The notes beneath the pieces were generated by a model that saw only the letters and a list, made by a program, of their open reading frames with translations, was not told the origin of the DNA and ran no database searches. From positions 62,001-126,000 of the forward strand of contig DAOUEL010000078.1 of NCBI GenBank assembly GCA_034430595.1: a stretch of 64,000 nucleotides of DNA, in the 5' to 3' direction. The DNA comes from E44-bin32 sp034430595 (lineage in GTDB: Bacteria; Chloroflexota; Anaerolineae; Anaerolineales; E44-bin32). Positions within the stretch are counted from its first letter, which is position 1, and each line of letters starts with the position of its first letter. Shown here one piece after another: positions 34,968 to 44,185 of the stretch. A program made the translations under genes and the position numbers.

Positions 34968-36766
34968 TCCGCTTCTCCTGCGACGGTGGTCGGTAGTTCA
35001 ATCCAGAATGTGCTGCCGGCGCCGAGTTCGCTCTCCATGCCAATCGTACCGCCCATCATCTCGATCAACCGCCGGGTGACATAGAGCCCCAATCCCCAGC
35101 CTGCCTGCTCGCGGACTTCAGGCTCTTCCGATCGGAAGAACTGGGTGAAGAGGCGGGTTTGGTCTGCTTCGCTCAGGCCGATACCGGTATCCTGGATGCT
35201 CAAGCGCACACGTGCGCCTCGGCGGGCGGCGCTGATCGTCACGCGTCCTCCATCCGGCGTGTATTTGTTGGCGTTGCTGAGGAGATTGGATACCACCTGC
35301 ATCAACCGGTTGTGATCCGCAAGCACCATGGGCAAACCTTGCTCCAGATCGAGGTGGAGATGCTGCTGCCTTGCTTCAAACTGTGGTTGCATGCCGGCGG
35401 TTGAGTTGCGCACAAGCTCGCTCAGCGGCAGCGGCTGGAGCTGTATTCTCAAGCGACCGGTGTCGATGCGCGAAATATCTGAGAGATCCGAAACAAGGTC
35501 TGCCATACGATCGACATTTTCAATGATGGTGTTGAGAAATTTCGTTTGCTGTGGGCCGACCTCTCCGGCAGCGCCCTGACGGATGAGATCAGCATAACCG
35601 CGTATTGAGGTCATCGGGATCTTCAATTCATGCGAGACAATCGAAATAAACTGAGATTTGGCCTCGTCGGCCTGGCGCACGGCGCGATAGAGTCGGGTAT
35701 TCTCGATTGCGACGGCGGCATGTTCGGCTAGGCGGAGAATGAAGGCTTGCGCTTCGCAGGCATGTGCACTTCCACTTCGCTGGATGCCGATCAGCGCCAG
35801 GGTCGATCCTTCCCTGCGGGCAGGCGCGATCAACACATAGGGCGCCGGGCTGTCTTCCCATTCGACCTGAGCAGGCACACCTTCCTGTACGGCGGGCAGG
35901 AGACCGGGAAGATCGAGAGCCAGGTTGGATCCCTTCCCATCACCGGCGGCAATTGTCAGGGAGCGGCCGTCCTCCTGCACCAGTCCGATCCAACCCAGAT
36001 CGGACTCAGTGCTGCGCAGCGCCCAATCGAGCGTCAGATCAAGCACGCATTCAAAATCGAGGCTCGTATTGAGCTCGCGGTCGATGCGTTCGAAAGTCTC
36101 GAGCTCCGCCACACGCGCTGCTAACTGGGTATCGACTTGAGTATAGAGGCGTGCGTTTTCGAGGGCGACGGCAGCCTGTGCGGCGAAAGCCTCCAGCAGC
36201 TGGCGATCGCCCTCGTTGAATGCGCCGCTCTTGACGCGGTTATCGACGTAGATAACGCCGATTGCATGGCCACGCGCTGGCAGAGGCTGGCAGAGTATCG
36301 ATCGCAGTGCATAATGCTGAATCGATTCGCGATTCGAGTAGCGCGCATCGGTCTGCGCGTTAGTCGTCAGCATGCCCTGATTTGTGCGCAGCACCTCCTC
36401 AATGATCGTGCGGCTGACTTGCATGTCGTCCTGGTCGAGATTTTCGCGCTGGAAATTGCGGGCTGCCTGAAGCTCCAACTGGCCAGTTGAGTCATCCTGC
36501 AGCATGAGAAATCCACGCTCTGCACCAGTCAGCTGGATGACGGCATCCATGGTTTCGCGCAGTACCTCGTCCAGGTTGAGGGAGGAGCCCAGGGCGCGGG
36601 ATACCTGGTACAGGGCAGCCAGGCGCCCATGCTCATCGCTCTGTATCAAATTTGCTTCAACCGCTTCGAGCGCCTCGAGTGCGGATGACGAAAGCGATGG
36701 GTCCGCGAGGGCGCGGCGGAGCAGATCCAGGTTGCGACGTAAGTCGGCAGACTCGGGAACCGTCAT
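34964..36766 (-). CDS. Histidine kinase with two GAF domains
   Basis: 600 residues, soluble. GAF domains span about 65-205 and 225-360; SHELKIP carries the phospho-acceptor His379, NLLSNANKYT is the N-box, QDTGIGLS the G1 box and GWGLGLYVTRRL the G2 box. Overlaps nth upstream and the membrane protein downstream by 4 bases each. It resembles the kinase at 30372 in design, again with no adjacent response regulator. Confidence 0.92.
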   Translation of the reverse strand: MTVPESADLRRNLDLLRRALADPSLSSSALEALEAVEANLIQSDEHGRLAALYQVSRALGSSLNLDEVLRETMDAVIQLTGAERGFLMLQDDSTGQLELQAARNFQRENLDQDDMQVSRTIIEEVLRTNQGMLTTNAQTDARYSNRESIQHYALRSILCQPLPARGHAIGVIYVDNRVKSGAFNEGDRQLLEAFAAQAAVALENARLYTQVDTQLAARVAELETFERIDRELNTSLDFECVLDLTLDWALRSTESDLGWIGLVQEDGRSLTIAAGDGKGSNLALDLPGLLPAVQEGVPAQVEWEDSPAPYVLIAPARREGSTLALIGIQRSGSAHACEAQAFILRLAEHAAVAIENTRLYRAVRQADEAKSQFISIVSHELKIPMTSIRGYADLIRQGAAGEVGPQQTKFLNTIIENVDRMADLVSDLSDISRIDTGRLRIQLQPLPLSELVRNSTAGMQPQFEARQQHLHLDLEQGLPMVLADHNRLMQVVSNLLSNANKYTPDGGRVTISAARRGARVRLSIQDTGIGLSEADQTRLFTQFFRSEEPEVREQAGWGLGLYVTRRLIEMMGGTIGMESELGAGSTFWIELPTTVAGEAE

Positions 36767-37452
36767 GTGCCACCCCTTGGGGGTTCGTGTACAGCATCAG
36801 CATAGTATGTACACAAATCGCTTAAGAAGCACAGCTCACATTGTGGATTGCGTGCATGGCAAATTTCGCGGCCATGCCGAATGATATTCAAGTGCACTTC
36901 TTGATAGGTTTCCGGAGGGAAAACCCCGGCCAGATGCTCATGTGCGGCCTCGACGCTCATCCCCTCCGGGCGCAGCCCGAGACGGCCGGTCACGCGGTAT
37001 ATGTGGGTATCCACCGGAAAGTCAGGTTTACCCAGCGAGAACAGCAACACGATGGCCGCAGTTTTCGGACCGACACCTTTGAAACGCAGCAAGTTTGCCC
37101 GGCCCTCGTCCCGTGGCATGTCACGCAGGTATTCGAGGTTCAAGCTGCCCTGCTCGGCTGTGATTTGCTGCAGCACTTGCTGGATGCGGGGTCCTTTCTG
37201 GTTGGCCAGACCCGCGATCCGGATGGCTTCGATTACCCTATTGGAGTCGGCATCGCGTACGGCTTCCCAGGATGGGAATTGTTCACGGAGCGCTTCGAAA
37301 GCCCGATCCCGGTTGGTATCGTTTGTGTTCTGGGAAAGGATGGTCGAGACGAGTTCGTCTAGCGGGGGCAGCGGGTTGCGCCAGCTCGGCTGGCCATAAT
37401 GCTCGAGCAGTCGTTTTCGGACTTCAGCCGCGAGTGAGGCAAAGGACTCCAC
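36763..37452 (-). CDS. nth: Endonuclease III
   Basis: 229 residues. FKGVGPKTAA carries catalytic Lys130 and PVDTHIYRV Asp148; C198, C205, C208 and C214 give the C-x6-C-x2-C-x5-C iron-sulfur cluster. It removes oxidised pyrimidines and nicks the abasic site. GTG 37452 follows a TATAAT by 6 bases, so the mRNA is probably leaderless. Heads an operon with a histidine kinase, an unusual pairing. Confidence 0.96.
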   Translation of the reverse strand: MESFASLAAEVRKRLLEHYGQPSWRNPLPPLDELVSTILSQNTNDTNRDRAFEALREQFPSWEAVRDADSNRVIEAIRIAGLANQKGPRIQQVLQQITAEQGSLNLEYLRDMPRDEGRANLLRFKGVGPKTAAIVLLFSLGKPDFPVDTHIYRVTGRLGLRPEGMSVEAAHEHLAGVFPPETYQEVHLNIIRHGREICHARNPQCELCFLSDLCTYYADAVHEPPRGGT

Positions 37453-37458
37453 GCGGCG

Positions 37459-37487
37459 ATTATAACCCGCCGCTTTGAGGCCTCCAA
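37459..37487 (-). promoter_or_regulatory. nth promoter, leaderless
   Basis: On minus, TTGGAG (37482-37487), 17-bp spacer, TATAAT (37459-37464). The -10 ends 6 bases before GTG 37452; the start point should coincide with the start codon, and no Shine-Dalgarno is present. Confidence 0.7.
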
Positions 37488-37504
37488 TTCCACCTTGGAG
37501 AACG

Positions 37505-37543
37505 AAGGGAACCCCTGCTCACTGATTTAGCAGAGGTTTCCTT
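37505..37543 (-). terminator. Hairpin after icd
   Basis: 15-base arms (37505-37519 and 37529-37543) pair with only two G-T wobbles, loop 9, directly after the icd stop. The following bases are CGTTCTCC, so the T-run is weak. Confidence 0.6.
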
Positions 37544-38845
37544 CTACTCCATATGGGCGATGACCGCATCTCCGAAGGCGGAGGTGCTCAGCAATTCAGC
37601 ATTCTCCATCAGGCGGTGGAAATCATAGGTGACCGTGCGGGCGCCAATGGCGCCTTCCATACCGCGAAGGATCCGGTCGGCTGCTTCCGCCCAACCCATG
37701 TAGCGCAGCATCATCTCGCCGCTCAAGATCACCGAGCCGGGGTTGACCTTGTCCTGATCGGCGTACTTCGGTGCCGTCCCATGGGTGGCTTCAAAGATGG
37801 CATGCCCGCTGACGTAATTGATATTTCCACCCGGCGCGATTCCGATACCACCAACCTGCGCCGCGAGGGCATCGGAAAGGTAGTCCCCGTTCAGGTTCAT
37901 GGTGGCGATGATATCGAACTCACGGGCGCGAGTGATGGTTTGCTGAAAAGCAATATCGGCAATGGCGTCCTTCACCAGCAAGCGGCCCGAGTCGAGCGCC
38001 TTTCGCTGTTCTTCATTGGCAGCTTCCTCACCTTGTGAATCTTTCGTGCGCTGCCACTGTGCCCAGGTGTAGACCTGCTCGCCGAATTCACGCTCAGCCA
38101 GTTCGTAACCCCAATTGCGGAACGCCCCCTCGGTGAATTTCATAATGTTGCCTTTGTGGACCAGGGCCACGGAGTGCCGATCATTCTCCAGTGCGTAGCG
38201 GATTGCAGCCCGCACAAGACGGTCGGTCCCTTCCTTTGAGACGGGCTTGATGCTGAAGCCGGAGCTGTCCGGAAAACGTATCTTCTCAAACTCGGCCGGG
38301 AAGTTACCGCTCAACCAGGCCCGGAACTCGCGGTTGATCTGGCTGCCGTACTCAAATTCCAAGCCGGTGTAAATATCCTCCGTGTTCTCTCGGAAGATAA
38401 CCATGTCAACGTCCTGTGGACGTTTAACCGGGGAGGGGACGCCTTCAAAGTAGCGCACCGGACGCAGGCAGACATACAGGTCAAGCGCCTTGCGCAGTGC
38501 CACGTTCAGGGAGCGAATCCCGCCGCCAACTGGAGTGGTGAGCGGGCCTTTGATTCCAACCAGGAATTCCCGGAAGGCATCGACAGTCTCCGCAGGCAGC
38601 CACTCGCCGAAGCGGTCGAAGGAAACCTGGCCCGCAAACACTTCCATCCAGGCGATTTTGCGGGCATCGCCATATGCCCGCTGCACGGCTGCATCGATAA
38701 CCCGCACCGATGCGCGCCAGATGTCGGGGCCGGTGCCATCACCGATGATGAAAGGCACGATCGGCCGGTCGGGTACCTGCAGTGCGCCGCCGGTGACGCG
38801 AATTTTTTCGCCTTCGGCCGGTATCACGGCGTGCTGATAGGACAT
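37544..38845 (-). CDS. icd: Isocitrate dehydrogenase (NADP type)
   Basis: 433 residues. PFIIGDGTGPDIW, LNVALRKALDLYVCLRPVRYF, the RENTEDIYTGLE block and the C-terminal ATHGTAPKYADQDKVNPGSV identify the homodimeric prokaryotic Icd of the TCA cycle. SIKPVS (about residue 200) and the serine/arginine phosphate-loop match NADP enzymes. AAGGAGG before ATG 38845 decides the start over an earlier ATG at 38881. Confidence 0.96.
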   Translation of the reverse strand: MSYQHAVIPAEGEKIRVTGGALQVPDRPIVPFIIGDGTGPDIWRASVRVIDAAVQRAYGDARKIAWMEVFAGQVSFDRFGEWLPAETVDAFREFLVGIKGPLTTPVGGGIRSLNVALRKALDLYVCLRPVRYFEGVPSPVKRPQDVDMVIFRENTEDIYTGLEFEYGSQINREFRAWLSGNFPAEFEKIRFPDSSGFSIKPVSKEGTDRLVRAAIRYALENDRHSVALVHKGNIMKFTEGAFRNWGYELAEREFGEQVYTWAQWQRTKDSQGEEAANEEQRKALDSGRLLVKDAIADIAFQQTITRAREFDIIATMNLNGDYLSDALAAQVGGIGIAPGGNINYVSGHAIFEATHGTAPKYADQDKVNPGSVILSGEMMLRYMGWAEAADRILRGMEGAIGARTVTYDFHRLMENAELLSTSAFGDAVIAHME

Positions 38846-38873
38846 ATGGAGCCTCCTTGGCGGGGAATACGAT

Positions 38874-38897
38874 CGGGGCAAGTCACGGCTTGCCCCG
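38874..38897 (-). promoter_or_regulatory. Stem-loop in the icd 5' leader
   Basis: Perfect 9-bp stem CGGGGCAAG / CTTGCCCCG, loop 6, between the icd -10 box and its Shine-Dalgarno. No T-run follows; it may stabilise the mRNA or control translation (inference). Confidence 0.5.
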
Positions 38898-38912
38898 TTT
38901 CAGGCGAGCGGG

Positions 38913-38921
38913 ATTATAGCA
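38913..38921 (-). promoter_or_regulatory. icd extended -10 promoter
   Basis: TGCTATAAT on minus (TATAAT at 38913-38918), about 70 bases before the start codon, with no good -35. Confidence 0.65.
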
Positions 38922-38942
38922 TGCCCACTTAAGAGTTTAAGT

Positions 38943-39920
38943 TCAGGATTTGTAGCCCTGTGGGTGATCGCGGTGCCATTCCCAGGCGCTGCCGATGATG
39001 CGCTCAAGCTCGGGACAAGCCGGTCTCCAGCCGAGCTCGGCCCGAATCCGGCTGGCGTCGGCAACCAGGCGCGGTGCGTCGCCGGGGCGGCGGGGAGCTT
39101 CGAGAACCGGAATGTCGAAATCGGTTACCCTGCGTGCGGTATCGATCACCTCCCGCACTGAGTAGCCTGAGCCGTTGCCCAGGTTGTAGACAAGTTTCTT
39201 TTCGTGTTCGAGTGCATCGAGCGCGAGCAGGTGGGCCGAGATCAGGTCGGCGATATGGATGAAATCGCGCACGCAGGTTCCATCGGGCGTGGGATAGTCT
39301 GTGCCATTGATCTGGGCTTCCGTTCGCTGCCCGAGGGGGACTTGCAGGACAAGCGGGATCAAATGGGTCTCGGGTTGGTGGGCTTCACCGATCCCTGGCA
39401 GGGCGCCTGCGGCATTGAAGTAACGCAGAGCAGCGTAATGCAAATCGTGTACGCGCGAGTACCACTCCAGCGTCTGTTCGATCATCAGTTTCGTTTGCCC
39501 ATACACGTTGGAGGGGCCGAGCGGCGAGATCTCGGAAAGCGGTTCGTCGCTGGAGGTATAGACGGCGGCGGTCGAGGACAGGACAAAACGAGGTACGGCC
39601 GCGGCAACTGCCTCCTCGATCAGGCCCAACGACAGCGCCAGGTTGTTATGGAAATACTTGCCCGGGAGCTGCATGCTCTCGCCCGCCTCAATAAAGGCGG
39701 CGAAGTGCAGCACGGCATCGTAGGACCTTCCCCGGAGCACAGACCGAAGCCGTTCACGGTCGGCGAGATCGGCCTGGATGAACTCGGCCTCCTCCGGTAC
39801 GGCTGCCCGGTAGCCCTTCACCAGCGAATCGTAGACTGTGACTGAGTGCCCGGCCTGGAGCAGGGTCGCGGCTGCGGCCGAGCCGATATACCCTGCACCT
39901 CCGGTGACGAAGATTTTCAT
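38943..39920 (-). CDS. galE: UDP-glucose 4-epimerase
   Basis: 325 residues. VTGGAGYIGS is the NAD-binding Rossmann motif, STAAVYTS and YGQTKLMIE supply the Ser and YxxxK catalytic residues, and NLGNGSGYSVREVI the C-terminal block. It interconverts UDP-glucose and UDP-galactose. GAGAGG precedes ATG 39920. Confidence 0.94.
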   Translation of the reverse strand: MKIFVTGGAGYIGSAAAATLLQAGHSVTVYDSLVKGYRAAVPEEAEFIQADLADRERLRSVLRGRSYDAVLHFAAFIEAGESMQLPGKYFHNNLALSLGLIEEAVAAAVPRFVLSSTAAVYTSSDEPLSEISPLGPSNVYGQTKLMIEQTLEWYSRVHDLHYAALRYFNAAGALPGIGEAHQPETHLIPLVLQVPLGQRTEAQINGTDYPTPDGTCVRDFIHIADLISAHLLALDALEHEKKLVYNLGNGSGYSVREVIDTARRVTDFDIPVLEAPRRPGDAPRLVADASRIRAELGWRPACPELERIIGSAWEWHRDHPQGYKS

Positions 39921-39963
39921 AGATTGACCTCTCAGCCCGAAGTCTGTCCGGCGGTAAGGCCGG

Positions 39964-42135
39964 TCAGCACTCTAGAATCTCAAGCTGCGCTAGAGACGCA
40001 ACCAGGTGCTTGATGCCGGCATCCTCGAACTCGATCGAAACTTCTTCGTCGTCGAATTCGACCTGGGTGTTGATCACGACCCCCTCGCCGAAAACCGAAT
40101 GGCGCACCCGCATTCCAGGTTGAAAACGTGCCTGGATTGTCTGCCGGACCGGGCTCTCCCAGCGGGTCTGTGCCCGGTATTCTTGCTGGGTCCAGGTCTG
40201 GATGCCAGGAAGTTCACCCTGCACCAGGTCGGCGGGGATGTCATATAAGAAGCGGGAGGGTTCGCTCAACATGGAGGGGCCAGCGAGCCGCCGGCGAAAG
40301 GCACGCACGAGGAAGAGCCGGTCGCGCGCGCGTGTGACGCCCACATAGAACAGGCGGCGTTCCTCAGCCATTGCCTCCGGGTCGTCGAACGAACGCTGGT
40401 GCGGCAGCACACCATCATCAAGGCCGATAATAATCACGACCGGAAATTCAAGCCCCTTGGCGGCATGCAGCGTCAACAGGGTGGGAGCGTTCTGCTCGTC
40501 GCTGAGCGTATCCTGATCCGAAACCAGTGCGACGTGCTCAAGGAATGTCGCCAGATCGATCGTTCCAAACTCATAAGCTGCCTGCCGTAGTTCCTGGACG
40601 TTTTCCCAGCGCTCGGCCCCCTCTTCCGTACCATCATCGATGTAGGCACGGTAGCCGCTGTTCTCGAGAACGGAATCGAGCAGATCGATCAGCGTGAGCT
40701 GCTGACGTGAATCGATCCAGCGCGCAAGCGGCTCCGCGAAGGACAGCAGCGCAGAGCGAGCGCGGGAATCTATTTGATTGGTAAAAGCGGAATCGGGGGA
40801 GGCGGCGAGGGCGAGTAGCACGCTGCAAGGGGCTTCGCCCAGCGCTTCGGCCAGCCCCATTAAGAGAGCGACGGTCTTATCGCCTATTCCCCGCGCGGGG
40901 GTATTGATGATGCGCTGCAAGCTGACTCGATCGGCAGGATTGTGGATTACCCGCAAATAGGCGATCAGGTCTTTGATCTCGCGACGACCATAAAAACGCT
41001 GCGCGCCGACGAGCTGGTAGGACAGGCCGGCACGCAGGAACATCTCCTCCAGCGCCCGGGATTGAGCGTTCGTACGGTACATGACAGCGCAGTCACGCGG
41101 CTGGAAACCTTCCCTCACCAGCAGGGCAATGGTCTCGACAACGAAGGCTGCCTCATCGCCTTCATCATAGCTCTCGTGCAGAACGACTGGTTCTCCCCGC
41201 CCGCGTTCGGTGAAGAGCTCCTTCTTGCGCCGGTCCGGGTTTCGGTCGATGACGGCCATAGCCACGTCGAGAATCGTCTGCGTCGAGCGGTAGTTCTGCT
41301 CGAGCAGGATCGTTTGCGCCCCCGGATAATCCCCTTGGAAGCGGTGCACATTGCGGTAATCCGCGCCGCGCCAGCGGTAGATCGATTGGTCCGGATCGCC
41401 GACGACGAACAGGTCCGGCTCGGCTCCGGACAGCAGGCGCAGCAGTGCATATTGTGCGCTGTTCGTGTCCTGGAATTCGTCGACCAGAATATGCTGGTAC
41501 CTGCGGCGGTAGGCAAGCCGCACCTCATCCTGGCCTTTAAGCAATCGAACAGCCCAGAAGAGCAGATCATCGAAATCAAGTGCGTTATTCAGCAGCAGTT
41601 GTTCCTGATAGCGTGTATAGGCTCGACCGACGATTTCATTAAAGTAGGTATCGCTCACGAGGTCCTGGGGCTCGATCAACTCATTCTTCGCACGTGAGAT
41701 GGCGCTGTGGATCCGGGCTGGTGAGTGCTGTTTTGAATCAAGCTGCAGCTGGCTCAGGACCTCTCGCATCAAGGACTGCTGGTCGGCATCATCGAAGATG
41801 ACAAACTCGCGCGTGAACGGCAGTTGTTCGGCCTCGCGCCGCAGCATCCGGGCGCAGAAGGCGTGGAACGTGCCCAGGCTGAAACCCGTCTGGCCGCTTG
41901 GGTCGCCCTCGAGCAGCGCTTCGACGCGCGAGGCCATCTCGCGCGCGGCTTTATTTGTGAAAGTAACAGCCATGATGGAATGCGGTGCATGGCCGAGTTC
42001 GCGCACCAGGTAGGCGGCGCGATGGGTGAGAACGCGTGTCTTGCCCGAACCGGGTCCAGCAAGAACGAGCACCGGTCCGGGATCGGCGGTTACTGCACGC
42101 CGTTGTTCGGTGTTTAGCTCGGTTAGGAGATTCAT
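39964..42135 (-). CDS. UvrD/PcrA-type superfamily 1 DNA helicase
   Basis: 723 residues. LAGPGSGKTRVL is motif I, VDEFQDTN motif II, GDPDQSIYRWRGA motif III, QNYRSTQTIL motif IV, LTLHAAKGLEF motif V and VGVTRARDRLFL motif VI, the full 3'-5' helicase set. The C-terminal segment RVRHSVFGEGVVINTQ is the PcrA-type Tudor-like RNA-polymerase-binding tail. Acts in excision repair and replication restart. The promoter is at 42156-42184. Confidence 0.95.
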   Translation of the reverse strand: MNLLTELNTEQRRAVTADPGPVLVLAGPGSGKTRVLTHRAAYLVRELGHAPHSIMAVTFTNKAAREMASRVEALLEGDPSGQTGFSLGTFHAFCARMLRREAEQLPFTREFVIFDDADQQSLMREVLSQLQLDSKQHSPARIHSAISRAKNELIEPQDLVSDTYFNEIVGRAYTRYQEQLLLNNALDFDDLLFWAVRLLKGQDEVRLAYRRRYQHILVDEFQDTNSAQYALLRLLSGAEPDLFVVGDPDQSIYRWRGADYRNVHRFQGDYPGAQTILLEQNYRSTQTILDVAMAVIDRNPDRRKKELFTERGRGEPVVLHESYDEGDEAAFVVETIALLVREGFQPRDCAVMYRTNAQSRALEEMFLRAGLSYQLVGAQRFYGRREIKDLIAYLRVIHNPADRVSLQRIINTPARGIGDKTVALLMGLAEALGEAPCSVLLALAASPDSAFTNQIDSRARSALLSFAEPLARWIDSRQQLTLIDLLDSVLENSGYRAYIDDGTEEGAERWENVQELRQAAYEFGTIDLATFLEHVALVSDQDTLSDEQNAPTLLTLHAAKGLEFPVVIIIGLDDGVLPHQRSFDDPEAMAEERRLFYVGVTRARDRLFLVRAFRRRLAGPSMLSEPSRFLYDIPADLVQGELPGIQTWTQQEYRAQTRWESPVRQTIQARFQPGMRVRHSVFGEGVVINTQVEFDDEEVSIEFEDAGIKHLVASLAQLEILEC

Positions 42136-42155
42136 CGCTTCATAGCCCGGACGTC

Positions 42156-42184
42156 ATTCTAATGGGCGGCCACACTGCCAGCAA
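42156..42184 (-). promoter_or_regulatory. Helicase promoter
   Basis: On minus, TTGCTG (42179-42184), 17-bp spacer, TAGAAT (42156-42161), leaving a leader of about 14 bases. No SOS box is visible here. Confidence 0.6.
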
Positions 42185-42194
42185 GGCGCACGGC

Positions 42195-43415
42195 TCACAA
42201 CCCGCGCGGGCCGATGTCGACCAGGTCGGGTGATGCCAGGGGGCCCTGAAGATCCGCAGTGGGAAGCGCCATGATGCCGCTATCGGCAAAATAGGGGAAA
42301 TCAAAGTGGACTGGATCGCCGACGTCCTTGCCCGGAATTGGCATCAGGCGGGCTGTGAGCGGCTTGAGATGGCGTAGTCCGACCGCGCCCAGATCGACGA
42401 GCAGCGCCGTTAGTGCACCCTGGCTGATTGAACCGGGCAGCGGAATCGTATCAAGACCGGTCCCGCAAAGGGTGGAATACAGCAGCAGATCGCTCAACGT
42501 CAATTGCCCGGAAGCGGCGCGTGCGGCTAAAACGCTGTCTTCCAGGACGGGCAGAAAGAGCCCGCAAAACCCTTCTCGCGTGAACTTGGCCCCGGACAGA
42601 CAGTCGGCCAGGAAAGCAGCGGCTGCGGCACTGCCGGGGGAGCCTACGGCCGAGGGGCCAAGGGCTTCCATCGCCGTGCCGATCGATCGGCCTGGTTCGG
42701 GATACGGGGCGAGTGAAAAATCGATCCCCGTATAGCGCAGGTTATGCTCACCGGCGCTGCGCTGGGCGACCTGCTGGATGGCATCGGCGTGCACCTCAAC
42801 AGTGTTGATCAGCTTCTGACGGATATCGCGCAGCGAGCGCCCCTCACGAGTGGCCTGGACAGCCAGATCGGCAGCTTCGGTCGCGATGGCGACTGTGGCT
42901 GGCCCGCCGCGGTGGTAGGCCGCCGGAAAGAAAGGTGTTCCAGAGGCCACGTCCACCAGCGCCGCAAAGCGCAGGTTTCCGAAACCATCGTGCGAAAGGC
43001 CGGAGATTTCCTGAATGGCGCGGGCGCAGTCGCTCGCGGCCCGGAGCGAGAGCCCGATCGAGGGGTCGGCATACAGGGCGGAAGTGAAGATGATCTCGGT
43101 GCTCGCGAGGATTTCGGGCAGGACCTGAAAGCCCTCCCGGTCGTCCGGCAGCACTGGTCCGATTGCGGCGTAGTCGATCCCGTGAACGAAAACCTCGGCT
43201 TCGAGATTGCGAGCCAGTTCGGGACGTTTCGCTGCCGGCACCGGAGAAGACATCTCCGCCGGTGGGGGAGTTGCCAGGCGGGTGGTCTGGACCTCGTAAC
43301 CGGCTTCACGCAACTGGCGTGCCATTTGCTGGAGCGCGTTGGCGGTGCGGGCGATAGCGTCGGTATCGAGAGGCCAACCCGGGTCCATAAACCCGGTCAC
43401 GGCTCGGATCTGCAT
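42195..43415 (-). CDS. DUF711 (UPF0210-like) protein
   Basis: 406 residues. FGNLRFAALVDVASGTPFFPA, the LRYTGIDFSLAPYPEPGRSIG block and LYSTLCGTGLDTIPLPG are the conserved parts of the DUF711 family, related to pyruvate-formate-lyase-like folds. No biochemical role is established. GAGGAG precedes ATG 43415, which lies inside the end of the TrmH-type gene (19-base overlap). Confidence 0.85.
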   Translation of the reverse strand: MQIRAVTGFMDPGWPLDTDAIARTANALQQMARQLREAGYEVQTTRLATPPPAEMSSPVPAAKRPELARNLEAEVFVHGIDYAAIGPVLPDDREGFQVLPEILASTEIIFTSALYADPSIGLSLRAASDCARAIQEISGLSHDGFGNLRFAALVDVASGTPFFPAAYHRGGPATVAIATEAADLAVQATREGRSLRDIRQKLINTVEVHADAIQQVAQRSAGEHNLRYTGIDFSLAPYPEPGRSIGTAMEALGPSAVGSPGSAAAAAFLADCLSGAKFTREGFCGLFLPVLEDSVLAARAASGQLTLSDLLLYSTLCGTGLDTIPLPGSISQGALTALLVDLGAVGLRHLKPLTARLMPIPGKDVGDPVHFDFPYFADSGIMALPTADLQGPLASPDLVDIGPRGL

Positions 43416-44185
43416 GGTTCTCCTCGCTGTCGAACGATTTCAAACAGGATCACGGCGCTGGCGATGGCCGCATTGAGCGATTCCGTTTCCTCCTGTAGCG
43501 GGATCCGTACCTGCCCCGCGGCCAGACTTTCCAGCCCCTGGCGGTGTCCGTGGGCTTCACTGCCGATGACGAGCGCTGCAGGTTCCTTCCAATCGACGCA
43601 GTCGTAGCGTACTCCCTGGTTGGGGTTTGCAACCCAAATGGGCAGACCACCGCTGAGTTCGACCAGATTCCCTATCCTGGATTCGATCAACGGCAGGCGG
43701 AAGTGGGCTCCGGCCGCCGCCCGCACGACTTTAGGGTTGAATGGATCGACGGTACCTTCCAGCATATAGACCGCACCCACCCCGCACGCACGCGAGGTGC
43801 GTAAGATAGTGCCAAGGTTGCCCGGGTCGGAGATTTGGTCAAGGATCAGCGCCAGGTCGAGATCCCGGTTGGGAGCTAATGCGGGCTGCTCGAGAACGGC
43901 CAGTACGCGCTGCGGAGAATCGGTCGCAGACATGGCCTTGAGGACGTGCTCGCTGACGGTTTCGCGCCCGGCGCCGCGGGCGACGAAGGCATTGATCAGC
44001 GCCTGGTCCTCCGGCTCAAGCTGTTCAAGGTGAAAAAGCGAGCGCACCTTTGCATCGGCGGCGAGCGCCTCCTTCAACAAGCGCGGGCCTTCGATTACGA
44101 ACGCTTTCTCGGCGCTGCGCTCGGACTTCTTTGATTGCAGAGCACGTACCCACTTCACGCGCTGGTTCGAAGTCGACGTGATCAT
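43397..44185 (-). CDS. TrmH/SpoU-family RNA 2'-O-methyltransferase
   Basis: 262 residues. An N-terminal L30e-like substrate domain is followed by ALILDQISDPGNLGTILRTSRA, ALVIGSEAHG and RIPLQEETESLNAAIASAVIL, the three trefoil-knot SPOUT motifs that bind SAM. It methylates rRNA or tRNA ribose; the position is unknown. Overlaps the macro-domain gene by 4 bases. Confidence 0.92.
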   Translation of the reverse strand: MITSTSNQRVKWVRALQSKKSERSAEKAFVIEGPRLLKEALAADAKVRSLFHLEQLEPEDQALINAFVARGAGRETVSEHVLKAMSATDSPQRVLAVLEQPALAPNRDLDLALILDQISDPGNLGTILRTSRACGVGAVYMLEGTVDPFNPKVVRAAAGAHFRLPLIESRIGNLVELSGGLPIWVANPNQGVRYDCVDWKEPAALVIGSEAHGHRQGLESLAAGQVRIPLQEETESLNAAIASAVILFEIVRQRGEPCRSEP

